Position numbers and translations under genes: made by a program
The notes under the pieces: model-generated
The model's input: the letters and a program-made list of their open reading frames with translations, nothing else
Database searches by the model: none
What the model was told of the DNA's origin: nothing
NCBI GenBank assembly: GCA_016220085.1
Contig: JACRIN010000050.1
Span: 1 to 55,978 of the forward strand
Reading direction: 5' to 3'
Source: Planctomycetota bacterium
GTDB lineage: Bacteria > Planctomycetota > UBA1135 > GCA-002686595
DNA length: 55,978 nucleotides
In this document: piece by piece, positions 34,577 to 41,751 of the stretch
Numbering within the stretch: position 1 is the stretch's first letter
How the letters are laid out: each line of letters begins with the position of its first letter

Positions 34577-36213
34577 GGGCGCTCCTCTTTCGGGGCCGCG
34601 GCCTCGCGCAGCGCCAGGGTGGTCAGGTCGAGCGTGAACTTGTCGCCGGTGTTCGAGAGTTTCTGCGCGATCGCGGGAGTGCCGAGCTTCTCGTTCAATC
34701 CGCGCACCAGGCTCTCGAAGAGCACCGACGTCGACTCGGTGCCTTCCTGCGCGCGGCCTTCGACGTGCACGATCGGACACTCGGCTCCGCGCGGCACGCC
34801 GAGCGCGTCGTCGAAGCGCGTCTCGCTGGTGAGCTGGGTGATCCAGAAGTCGCGCGGCAGCTCGGTGGCGAGCGTGTGCAGCACGCGCGCGACCTGCTCG
34901 CCCGAGCCGGCGAGTTCGGCGAGATCGCGCGCTCGCTCGGCGAGCTTCGCGCTCTCCTCGGAGAGGTCGCGCGTCTTGCGGTCGATCGCGTCGGCGCGCT
35001 TCAGTTGCGCGTCGGCGGCGGAGGCCTGCTGGCGAACCTTCTGCAGCGACGAGTGCGTGCGCCAGGCCTCGTACCCGATGAAACCGACGACCAGGACCGC
35101 CGCGGCGATCAGGAAGACCGTGCCCTGCGCGAAATCGCGAGCGCGCGCGACCTTGCGCGGCAGGATCTCGATCGAATAGCCGTCGGGATCGGACGCGAGC
35201 GTCGCGAGGCCGAGCACGGCGACCGCTTCGAGCGCGTGTTGATCGAGCAGCTCGCCCTCGTCGGGCGACAGCGAGGTCGTGTCGACGACCGTGAACGGGT
35301 CGAAGAGCTCGACCGGCACGTTCATCGCGTTCTGCAGGTAGCGCGGCAGCCCCTTGAGCGCCGCGCCGCCGCCGCAGAGCAGCACCTTGTCGACGCGCAG
35401 GCCGGTCAGGTTGACCTGGCTCTTGCAGAACATCACCGTCGACTGGAGCAGCGAGAGCAGTTGCCCCGCCGCGGCCTGCGCCGCGCGGCTCGCCTTCTCT
35501 TGATTGCCGTCCTTGAATGTGCCGCCCGGTTCGAGCGTCGCGAACTCCTTCTTGAGCTCTTCGGCCTTGCGCGCGGAGACGCCGAAGCGCTCGGCGATCG
35601 CGGCGTCGAAGAGCGACGAACCGCCCGACAGGTTGCGCGCGAACAAGAGGTCCGGGCCGCGCACCAGGATCACGTCTAGGTTCTCGTGGCCGATGTTCGC
35701 GATCAGGACCGTGTGGTCCTCGATCGCGCCGAAGCGCAACCACGCGTTGTAGAGCGCGATCGCGAGCGGCGTGAACGCGTCGACCTTGCCGCCGACCGCG
35801 GCGAGGCCTTGCAGGTGCTCTTCGAGCAGCGACTCGCGCGCCATCGCGAGCAACACGACGTCCTCGCCCTCGACCTCGGGCAGGTTCGGAAGCACGTTGA
35901 AGTCGCTCGCGACCTCCGAGCCCGATTGGCCGCCGATCTCCTCGACCTCGAAGCGCATCAGCTTGCGCAACTGCCAGTCGGGCACGCGCGGCACGCGCGT
36001 GTAGCGGATGTTGACGTCGCGGCCGGTGAGCCCGATGCGCGCGTCGGTCGGCTTGAATGCGAGCTCGCTCGCCTTCCATGCCGCCGCGACCGAGCCTTCG
36101 GCGTGGTGGGAGACGGCAAACGCGGTGGCGTGGAAGGTGTTGTCCCTCCAGAAGCCGCGCAGGAACTTGGCCGTGCGCTTGCCGATGTCGACGCCGGTGA
36201 CCGTGCGGGCCAT
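34573..36213 (-). CDS. PilM-PilN (GspL-like) fusion protein
   Basis: The product is 546 residues from ATG 36213, with a good Shine-Dalgarno GGAGGAA at 36228-36222. Residues 1 to about 350 form an actin-like ATPase of the PilM/GspL type, with the phosphate-binding VTGVDIGKRTAK, the second phosphate loop VLIANIGHENLDVILV, a conserved helix with LQSTVMFC and the adenosine motif VLLCGGGAALKGLPRYLQ. A membrane helix at about 385-405 and a coiled coil follow. A PilN-like ferredoxin fold (about 445-546) contains LATELPRDFWITQLTSE. In type IV pilus systems PilM and PilN are separate proteins, whereas in type II secretion GspL combines these parts, so this gene corresponds best to GspL. It would couple the pseudopilus base to the assembly ATPase, which is not in the window. 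Confidence 0.85.
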   Translation of the reverse strand: MARTVTGVDIGKRTAKFLRGFWRDNTFHATAFAVSHHAEGSVAAAWKASELAFKPTDARIGLTGRDVNIRYTRVPRVPDWQLRKLMRFEVEEIGGQSGSEVASDFNVLPNLPEVEGEDVVLLAMARESLLEEHLQGLAAVGGKVDAFTPLAIALYNAWLRFGAIEDHTVLIANIGHENLDVILVRGPDLLFARNLSGGSSLFDAAIAERFGVSARKAEELKKEFATLEPGGTFKDGNQEKASRAAQAAAGQLLSLLQSTVMFCKSQVNLTGLRVDKVLLCGGGAALKGLPRYLQNAMNVPVELFDPFTVVDTTSLSPDEGELLDQHALEAVAVLGLATLASDPDGYSIEILPRKVARARDFAQGTVFLIAAAVLVVGFIGYEAWRTHSSLQKVRQQASAADAQLKRADAIDRKTRDLSEESAKLAERARDLAELAGSGEQVARVLHTLATELPRDFWITQLTSETRFDDALGVPRGAECPIVHVEGRAQEGTESTSVLFESLVRGLNEKLGTPAIAQKLSNTGDKFTLDLTTLALREAAAPKEERP

Positions 36214-37260
36214 CTACTTCGTTCCTCCGGGGAGCTGCGTGAGCACTTCGCGCACGCGGGCGGCGAGCGCGGGGCTCTTCTGCGCCTCGAGCGCGGCGAG
36301 GATCGAGTCCAGGCGCGCGCGCTCGGCGGTGTTCAAGTCCTGCTCGAGCCCGGCGAGGTCGCGATCGATCTCGCCGACCAGCGCGACCGCGGCGGTCTCG
36401 ACTTCGCTGCCGGTGTACTTCGCGGCGATCGCCCGCGCGCCCTCGCGGCACTGACGGAAGAGATCGACCAGTCGGAAGAAGCGCGCGCGCTCCGCGGATT
36501 GCTTCGCGTTCTGCACTTCGACCAAGCCCTGCTGGATCAGCCGCGAGAGCACGCCCTCGGCCTCCTTGACGAGCTGCGCGTCGAACGGCGCGCGGTCGAG
36601 CAGCTCGCGCCACGCGGCGAGGAACTCGCCGAGCCGCCCTTGCTTCTCCGCCTCGCGCGCGCGCCGCGCGGCGTCGTCGGCGAACGCGCGTTCCGTCTGG
36701 AAGACGACCTGGAGCGCGACCGCGCCGCCGTCGACGCCGAGCGCGGCTTCGATGCGGACCGCGGCGCCGTCGGGCGTGCCGGTGAGCTTGACCGGCGCGG
36801 GGAAGCGCACTCGGACGAGGTCGAGCCCGGCGCCGACGAGCAAGCTCTCGACGCCTTCGCGAGCGAACTCGACCTGGTGCGTGCGCAGCCCGCCGTCGCC
36901 GAGCGTCGCGATGCCCTCGGCGACGACCGCGGGCTCGACCCAGAGCGCGAGAGTGTGCGCCGCGCCGCGGCCGATCTCGAGCGCGAATCCGTCTTCGACG
37001 GCCTTCGCGGCGAGCGGCGCCGCGTCGAGCCACGCGAGCTCGCCGCCGTCGGTGACCACGCGGAGGTTCGAGAGCAACGGTCGATCGATCTTGCCGAGTA
37101 CGCCGGCGCGCACCGGCTCGCCGAACGCGAGCCAGGCGAACTCGCCGACCTTCGGCGGCGCGGCGACTTCGCTCGCCGTCACCAGGCCGACGTCATCGGT
37201 GGACGCGTTGCCGGAAGCGCCGGTCGCGAGCGCGAGCACGACGGCGCGCGCGATCGTGAC
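36214..37260 (-). CDS. C-terminal part of the frameshifted FHA-domain protein
   Basis: This frame continues the FHA protein after a +1 shift near 37262. Joined, the sequences read VAPVPP then VTIARAVVLALATGASGN, with GNASTDDVGLV completing a beta-sandwich that starts in the other frame. The first in-frame start codon on its own would be a GTG at 37239. The segment is about 349 residues: a beta-rich domain (first 190 residues), then helical and coiled-coil sequence with AERARFFRLVDLFRQCREGA and a C-terminal helix bundle. The TAG at 36216-36214 touches the ATG of the PilM-PilN gene. It is predicted to be periplasmic. Function is not recognised beyond membership of the pseudopilin operon. Confidence 0.55.
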   Translation of the reverse strand, partial: VTIARAVVLALATGASGNASTDDVGLVTASEVAAPPKVGEFAWLAFGEPVRAGVLGKIDRPLLSNLRVVTDGGELAWLDAAPLAAKAVEDGFALEIGRGAAHTLALWVEPAVVAEGIATLGDGGLRTHQVEFAREGVESLLVGAGLDLVRVRFPAPVKLTGTPDGAAVRIEAALGVDGGAVALQVVFQTERAFADDAARRAREAEKQGRLGEFLAAWRELLDRAPFDAQLVKEAEGVLSRLIQQGLVEVQNAKQSAERARFFRLVDLFRQCREGARAIAAKYTGSEVETAAVALVGEIDRDLAGLEQDLNTAERARLDSILAALEAQKSPALAARVREVLTQLPGGTK

Positions 37261-38179
37261 CTGGCGGCACCGGCGCGACGACTTCGCGCCGCGCGAGCGT
37301 GTCCTCGCCGGACGCGGGCTCCGACCACGCCACCAACGGCTTGCGCTCGCCGGTCGAGTCGGAGAATTCGATGCCGAGCCACGCGCGCACGCCGCCGTCG
37401 GCGCCGAGCTCGCCGACCGCGCGCAGGGCCTTGCCCGCGGTCGCGCGGACGTCGGTCGAACGCAGCGACGCCCATTCGCCGGTGGCGAGCGTCGCACGCG
37501 CGCCGGTCTCGCCGGTCGCCGCGGCCGAGCCGTCGACCAAGAAGCGCGCGGTCGCGTCCTCGGGCGAATCCCAGCCGACGAGCTCGCGCTCGAACGAGAA
37601 GCCCGTCGGGATCAGGTTGCCCGCGAGATCGGCGACCGGCCGGCGCGGTCCGGTGCTCGCGCCGCCGCCGCGACCGAAGAACCACCAACCGCCCGCGCCC
37701 GCCGCGACGACGATCACCAGTCCGACGCCGACCAGGATCGAGCGCTTGCCCGAGCGCGCGAGCTTGTCGGCGCTGATCGTCCGCAGACCCTCGCCCGCGG
37801 CGGCGGCGTTCGCGCCGGGGACGTCGCCCTCGAGCTCGAGGCCGCCCGCGGTGTCGGTCGGCGCGGGATTGGGGTCGAGCTCGCCGTCGATGAACACCAG
37901 GCGGACCTTGCCGAGCACGACCAGGTCCTTGTGCGCGAGCCGACGCTCGCCGGTGATGCGCTCCGGGCCGACAAACGAGCCGTTGGTCGAGCCGAGATCC
38001 CGCAGCGTCACGCCGCGCGCGTCGACCGAGAGCTCGGCGTGCTTGCCGGACACCGACGCGTCGAGGACTTGCACCGAGTTGCCGGGCCGGCGGCCGAGGC
38101 TCAAGCCGGCGGCAGGAATGCCGATCGTCTCACCGCGCCGGTCTCCGCTCTCGAAGCGCAGCGCGAAGCGTTCTTGCAT
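37193..38179 (-). CDS. FHA-domain membrane protein, first gene of the pseudopilin operon (N-terminal part, frameshifted)
   Basis: The start ATG is at 38179. Residues about 8-95 form an FHA domain with GLSLGRRPGNSV, VSGKHAEL and RDLGSTNGSFVG, the phosphothreonine-binding loops. A linker, one membrane helix (about 145-167, VGVGLVIVVAAGAGGWWFFG) and the start of a periplasmic carbohydrate-binding-like sandwich follow. The frame then ends in an arginine-rich tail of about 20 codons that looks out of frame, and the natural continuation lies in the next frame from 37260 down. Without the shift the whole protein would be about 654 residues. The FHA domain would sit in the cytoplasm and could read phosphorylation by a Ser/Thr kinase (one is encoded at 41748). 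That link is inference. Confidence 0.7.
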   Translation of the reverse strand: MQERFALRFESGDRRGETIGIPAAGLSLGRRPGNSVQVLDASVSGKHAELSVDARGVTLRDLGSTNGSFVGPERITGERRLAHKDLVVLGKVRLVFIDGELDPNPAPTDTAGGLELEGDVPGANAAAAGEGLRTISADKLARSGKRSILVGVGLVIVVAAGAGGWWFFGRGGGASTGPRRPVADLAGNLIPTGFSFERELVGWDSPEDATARFLVDGSAAATGETGARATLATGEWASLRSTDVRATAGKALRAVGELGADGGVRAWLGIEFSDSTGERKPLVAWSEPASGEDTLARREVVAPVPPGHDRARRRARARDRRFRQRVHR

Positions 38180-38444
38180 AAAAGGGCGGAGGGGGCAGGA
38201 GGTTGGTTCGGCGGCGCCCGATCGTCCGAACCGGGCCGATGGCCGGGCCGGGTCGGACCAGAAGGGACGACGACCGCGGGAGGCGATGGACGCGGGCCGA
38301 ACGGAGCGCGCGGGAGTACCCGTAAGCCGCGCGCGGGTAACCCCTTCCGCGCGGCGCAGGGGTCGAGATCCTAGCCAGCCTTCGAGAGCCCGGCAAACGC
38401 GCGCTCGCGTCGCTCGGCGCTTCCTTCGCGCGGGGGGTGCGACG

Positions 38445-38459
38445 CACAATCCCGCGATG
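38445..38459 (+). promoter_or_regulatory. -10-like CACAAT 6 nt before rsmE ATG
   Basis: CACAAT at 38445-38450 is followed by six bases and the ATG at 38457. The divergent 277-bp spacer (38180-38456) must also carry the promoter of the leftward pseudopilin operon, for which no clear box was seen. A TACCCG/CGGGTA inverted repeat at 38317-38339 is a possible operator. Confidence 0.3.
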
Positions 38460-39245
38460 CCCGCACGCGAGCGTTCCGAGCGTTGCTTCTTCCTCGACCC
38501 GAGCTCGACGCCGGACGCGCCGCGGCTGTGCGCGGAGGACGAGGAGCACCTCCGCCGCGTGCTGCGCGCCGAAGTCGGCGATCGCGTCACCGGACTGGAC
38601 GGCCGCGGGCTCGCGCTCGAGCTCGTGGTCACGCGCGTCGAGCGCCGGGAGGTCGCGCTCGAAGCCGTCGGCCTCGGCGCGCGCGAGCCCGAGCCCGGCA
38701 CCGAAGGCGCGCCGCTCGATTGGTTGGAGGTCGCGGCCCCGCTCCCGCGCGGCGAGCGCGCCGAGCAGCTCGTCGATCGACTGGTGCAACTCGGCGTCGC
38801 CTCGTTGGTGCCCTTGGAAGCGGAGCGCACCCAGGGTGGCCGCGGCGAGCTCGGTGAGGGCCGACGCGCGCGCTTGGAGCGGCTCGTGCGCGCCGCGTGC
38901 AAGCAGAGCCGACGTGCGTGGCAACTGGAGCTCGCGCCGGAGACGTCGTTCGAACGCTGGCTTGCCGAACGGGAGCGGCGGGTGCTCTGGTGCGCCGACC
39001 CGCGGGCGAGCGAGACGCTGCTCGCCGCGGCGGCCGAGCTTCCGCGCGCGCCGCGCGGCACGCGCGAGCGGCCGCTCGCGCTCGCGGTCGGGCCCGAGGG
39101 CGGTTGGACCGACGCCGAACGCGACGCCGCGCGGGCGGCGGGCGCGCGCGAGGTCGCGCTCGGGCCGCACGTGCAGCGGATCGAGACCGCGGCCGAAGCC
39201 GCGGCGGCGTGCGTCGCTCAGGTGCGCTGGCTGCGCTCCTTGTAA
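38457..39245 (+). CDS. rsmE: 16S rRNA (uracil-1498-N3)-methyltransferase RsmE
   Basis: The product is 262 residues. The N-terminal PUA-like segment contains HLRRVLRAEVGDRVTGLDGRG. The C-terminal SPOUT knot has the family signatures KQSRRAWQLEL, LALAVGPEGGWTDAERDAA and LGPHVQRIETAAEAAAA. The middle pattern RAEQLVDRLVQLGVASLVPLEAERTQ, read here as two adjoining halves RAEQLVDRLVQLGV and ASLVPLEAERTQ, also fits. RsmE methylates U1498 of 16S rRNA in the 30S subunit. Its last 28 bases overlap the 3' end of the convergent radC gene. Length and motifs are normal for the family. Confidence 0.93.
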   Translation: MPARERSERCFFLDPSSTPDAPRLCAEDEEHLRRVLRAEVGDRVTGLDGRGLALELVVTRVERREVALEAVGLGAREPEPGTEGAPLDWLEVAAPLPRGERAEQLVDRLVQLGVASLVPLEAERTQGGRGELGEGRRARLERLVRAACKQSRRAWQLELAPETSFERWLAERERRVLWCADPRASETLLAAAAELPRAPRGTRERPLALAVGPEGGWTDAERDAARAAGAREVALGPHVQRIETAAEAAAACVAQVRWLRSL

Positions 39246-39961
39246 CGACCGTCCCCCCAGCCCAGCCGTTCGGCGAGCGACACGTAGCGGCGCTCGCCGA
39301 CGACGTCGTGATCGAGCAGCGGCACGCCGAGCAAGCGGCCGGCTTGGGCCAAGCGTCGGGTGACCTCCTCGTCCTCGGGGCTCGGTTCGGGATCGCCGCT
39401 CGGATGGTTGTGTACGACCACCAACGCCGCCGCGCCGAAGCGCAGCGCCGGCCGGAACACCTCGCGAGGGTGCACCAACGACGTCGTCAGCGTCCCGACG
39501 CTGACGAGGTAGCGGCGCAACAGGCCGTGCTTGCCGTCGAGCGCCAGCGCGTGGAACGCCTCGCGATCCAACCCGCGCAGCTCGGGCTCGACGAGCTCGA
39601 ACACGGCGCGCGGCGAACGCACTGCGAGACGTTCGCCGCGCTGGATCGAGGCGAGAGCGCGCGCGAAACGAAACGCACCCGCCAGCGAGCCCGCGTCGGC
39701 GAGCGAGAGCCCGAGCTCGTGCGAGAGCTCGCTCGCATCGGAGCGCGCGAGCTCCCAGAGCTCGCCCCTGCGCACTCGTTCGCCGAGTTCATCCGAGGGA
39801 GCGCGTAGATGCTCGCGGCACCACGCCTCCACTTCGAGCAGAGCAGCGCGTTGCGAGCACGAAAACCGCCTTATCCGGCCCGGTGCGTCCGGGACCTTCG
39901 GAATCGGCGGAGCGTGGGAAAACCGCTCGGAAGCCCCGTCGAAGTCATCCGCGTCGATCAC
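39218..39961 (-). CDS. radC: RadC family JAB-domain protein
   Basis: The product is 247 residues from GTG 39961. Residues about 35-105 correspond to the helix-hairpin-helix-like UPF0758 region, and the C-terminal half is the MPN/JAB domain. The JAMM metal motif is complete: VVVHNHPSGDPEPSPEDEEV, with an upstream region LALDGKHGLLRRYLVSVGTL typical of RadC. Despite the name, RadC proteins have no proven repair role; they are DNA-associated putative metalloproteases or deubiquitinase-like folds. The N-terminal 35 residues before the conserved part are poorly conserved, so a later start is possible. It converges with and overlaps rsmE. Confidence 0.88.
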   Translation of the reverse strand: MIDADDFDGASERFSHAPPIPKVPDAPGRIRRFSCSQRAALLEVEAWCREHLRAPSDELGERVRRGELWELARSDASELSHELGLSLADAGSLAGAFRFARALASIQRGERLAVRSPRAVFELVEPELRGLDREAFHALALDGKHGLLRRYLVSVGTLTTSLVHPREVFRPALRFGAAALVVVHNHPSGDPEPSPEDEEVTRRLAQAGRLLGVPLLDHDVVGERRYVSLAERLGWGDGRYKERSQRT

Positions 39962-40048
39962 GGAGGACTTGGACTTCGCGGCGTCCGAACGGTTACTGCC
40001 CGCGCCGGGTTCGCTAGCTCCGAGCGGGCGACGTTTCAGTTCAGAGAA

Positions 40049-40144
40049 GTGGAAGAACTACTGGTGTTGAAGCGTCCCGTACGGGCCGATGAAGAACACC
40101 AAGTCGCTGTCGTGACGGCGAACGCACCGGAGAGAAACCCATGA
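40049..40144 (+). CDS. possible 31-residue small ORF upstream of the small membrane protein
   Basis: From GTG 40049 the predicted peptide is 31 residues, charged and hydrophilic (EELLVLKRPVRADEEHQVAV is its core). The frame is open further upstream into DNA antisense to radC, so the true start is uncertain. Its TGA overlaps the ATG of the next small ORF (ATGA), an arrangement often seen with translational coupling. Codon choice is less GC-biased than in neighbouring genes. There is no homology I can recognise, so it may be non-coding. Confidence 0.3.
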   Translation: MEELLVLKRPVRADEEHQVAVVTANAPERNP

Positions 40145-40272
40145 CGAGCTTCTTATCAATCCTTGGAGCTGCGCTCGTGGGCTTTTGGGTTGTGGAAACG
40201 GTGCTGTTCGTCTTCACGTACCGGAGCAGCACGCGGGCCGAACCCGCGCGCTCAGCGAGACCTCTTCTCTGA
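40141..40272 (+). CDS. small 43-residue membrane protein candidate
   Basis: The ATG at 40141 is preceded by GGAGAG (40129-40134) with 6-nt spacing, one of the better Shine-Dalgarno sites in the window. The peptide has a hydrophobic stretch, LSILGAALVGFWVVETVLFV, long enough for one membrane helix. A basic, arginine-rich tail follows, which would sit in the cytoplasm by the positive-inside rule. A stable GC hairpin (40284-40311) follows the stop by 12 nt. Start, ribosome site, membrane segment and trailing hairpin together make it a credible gene, but no homologue is known to me. Confidence 0.45.
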   Translation: MTSFLSILGAALVGFWVVETVLFVFTYRSSTRAEPARSARPLL

Positions 40273-40283
40273 AACTTCTGTCA

Positions 40284-40311
40284 CGGGGGCGGACTGCAAG
40301 GCCCGCCCTCG
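40284..40311 (+). terminator. GC-rich hairpin after the small membrane ORF
   Basis: A nine-pair stem (one G-T wobble) with a ten-base loop starts 12 nt after the TGA at 40272. There is no T-run after it, so it may be a mRNA-stabilising or factor-dependent element rather than an intrinsic terminator. Confidence 0.35.
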
Positions 40312-40447
40312 GCTCGGCTCGCCCGGCAGAGCATGACGCCGGGTGGGACGTCCGAACCGGTCGCGCTCCTGACGCGGCCGGTTCGCTTGTTCCTGGGGCG
40401 AGCAGCGATCGGCGCTGCGTTCTCGATTTCGACGGCCGCGCGGCTTC

Positions 40448-40530
40448 GGGCTGATCTCAGCGGGCCGACTTCATCCGAGCTGCGTCAGCGGACCGACTTC
40501 GCCGGGCTGATGCAGGCGGCCTGAATCAGG
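40448..40530. repeat. degenerate 27-29 bp tandem repeats
   Basis: Units start near 40448, 40477 and 40504. The first two share the pattern GCTG, TCAGCGG and CCGACTTC, and the third keeps only the first half. They lie just beyond the 3' end of the peptidase gene on the opposite strand. A 9-bp direct repeat CAGGCGGCC flanking TGAAT adds a small hairpin at the end. Confidence 0.4.
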
Positions 40531-40554
40531 CGGCCGGGCCCAGACCGCCGGCCT

Positions 40555-41751
40555 TCAGCGGCGCTGGACGAACTCGCGGAACGCGTTCTCGAGCGGCACG
40601 CGCGTCGTTCGCTCGAAGGTCTCCGCCGGCGCGGCCGCGGTCGCGCAGCCGTCGACCATGTCGACCACGAGGCCTTCGCCGAAGCGGCCGGCGATCCAAT
40701 CGACGAGCACCAAACTCTGCGCGTAGGCGCGCGCGATCAGCTCGGAGTCCTGCCAGCTCGCGAGCGAGCCGTCCATGCGCGCGAGCTCGAAGAGCTCTTG
40801 CCCCGAGATCCTCGCCCGCGCGGCGGCGAGCGCGCGCGCACGCCCCGGCTCGAGCCACTGCGCGAGCCCTTCGTTGAGCCAGCCGGGCACGTTCGCGCCT
40901 CCGAGCGAACGGATGAACGCGTGCGCGAGTTCGTGACGCATCACGCCGTCGAGCAGGTCCTCCTCGCGCGCGAAATCGCCGATCGGGATCCGCACGACGC
41001 CGTCGAACGCGCCGCCGGCCCAATCGCCGAGCCCGGTCAGCTCGTTGAAACCCTCGCGGCGATAGAGCGAGACCGCGATGCGCGGCCGACCTTCTTCGAT
41101 CGGAGCGGCGCCGAAGAAGCGCTCGAGCTCGACATAGTGGTCCTCGAGCCGATTCAGCAGGCGAGTCCCCGCGAACAGGATGTCGTCGCGATCGCCGTCG
41201 TAGGAGAGATCGAAGTGCTGCGAGCTCTCGCGGTAGAAGTCCTTCTCGACCTCGAGCTCGCGCTCGACGCGTCCGAGGAACTCCGCGATGTCCGCGCGAT
41301 CGGGAGCGAGCTCGGCCGCGCGCCGCAGGAGCTCGAGGCAGCTCTCGCACGGATGCTCCACTTCGCGCGCGGCGACCGCCTTGCGTGCGAGCGCTTCCGC
41401 GAGGTTGCGGCGGAAGACGTCGCGATCGGGTTCGGCGCGCACGCAGGCTTCGAGCAGCGCGATCGCGTCGTCGAACTCGCGCGCTTCGAGCGCGGCGATC
41501 GCCGCGTTGTTCTGCTTGGCGCGCGAATCGTCGCTCGCGACCGGCGCCGCGGCCTGCGCCGCGAGGTCCGGGCCGCCGACCGCGCGCCGTGCGGGCGCCG
41601 CGACGGGCTCGGGCACGCGCTCGACCGGCGCGGGCCGCGGTTCCTCGGAGCCGCCGTCCAGCGACCGCACGAACCACCACGCCGCGAACGCGCCGGATGC
41701 GGCGCACAGCGCGGCCGCGAGCAGCGCGGATCGCGGCCGCGGCGCGCTCAT
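40555..41751 (-). CDS. membrane-anchored gluzincin-type (peptidase MA-like) metalloprotease with TPR region
   Basis: The product is 398 residues from ATG 41751, which overlaps the kinase stop (ATGA). One N-terminal membrane helix (about 8-28) and a proline/alanine linker are followed by TPR-like helices (about 75-150, AIAALEAREFDDAIALLEAC) with a CESC motif. The C-terminal domain is a peptidase-MA-like zincin with HExxH as MRHELAHAFIRSLGG, and the downstream GWLNEGLAQWLEPG supplies the third zinc ligand glutamate. Proteolysis outside the cytoplasm is predicted; the substrate is unknown. Tight coupling to a Ser/Thr kinase is notable and suggests shared regulation. Confidence 0.75.
   Translation of the reverse strand: MSAPRPRSALLAAALCAASGAFAAWWFVRSLDGGSEEPRPAPVERVPEPVAAPARRAVGGPDLAAQAAAPVASDDSRAKQNNAAIAALEAREFDDAIALLEACVRAEPDRDVFRRNLAEALARKAVAAREVEHPCESCLELLRRAAELAPDRADIAEFLGRVERELEVEKDFYRESSQHFDLSYDGDRDDILFAGTRLLNRLEDHYVELERFFGAAPIEEGRPRIAVSLYRREGFNELTGLGDWAGGAFDGVVRIPIGDFAREEDLLDGVMRHELAHAFIRSLGGANVPGWLNEGLAQWLEPGRARALAAARARISGQELFELARMDGSLASWQDSELIARAYAQSLVLVDWIAGRFGEGLVVDMVDGCATAAAPAETFERTTRVPLENAFREFVQRR

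Larger units (their letters stand above)
39962..40554. other. 593-bp interval without a large gene, lower GC than its surroundings
   Basis: It contains two small coupled ORFs (listed separately), the palindrome CCCGTACGGG at 40076-40085, a GC hairpin at 40284-40311 and a set of degenerate 27-29 bp repeats at 40448-40530. Codon and base composition differ from the flanking genes. Nothing else was recognised. Confidence 0.6.

Noticed and set aside
37239..37275. Programmed ribosomal frameshift
   Set aside because: No known slippery motif, stop codon or downstream stimulator was recognised at the site; error or mutation is simpler, though not excluded.
36214..37497. Separate gene starting before 37260 in the second frame of the FHA locus
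   Set aside because: The first 79 codons of that frame are arginine/serine-rich and overlap the FHA coding sequence; only the part from 37260 on looks like protein.
30440..38179. Type IV pilus rather than type II secretion assignment
   Set aside because: GspG, GspH, GspI, GspJ and GspK signatures together, including the glutamate-less GspK signal, fit a type II pseudopilus better; the PilM/PilO names only reflect shared folds.
38180..39061. N-terminal extension of the FHA gene upstream of ATG 38179
   Set aside because: It would overlap rsmE on the opposite strand and is arginine/serine-rich; the FHA fold begins directly after ATG 38179.
40041..40232. 63-residue minus-strand ORF in the lower-GC interval
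   Set aside because: It overlaps the better supported small plus-strand ORF with a ribosome site and shows no start signal.
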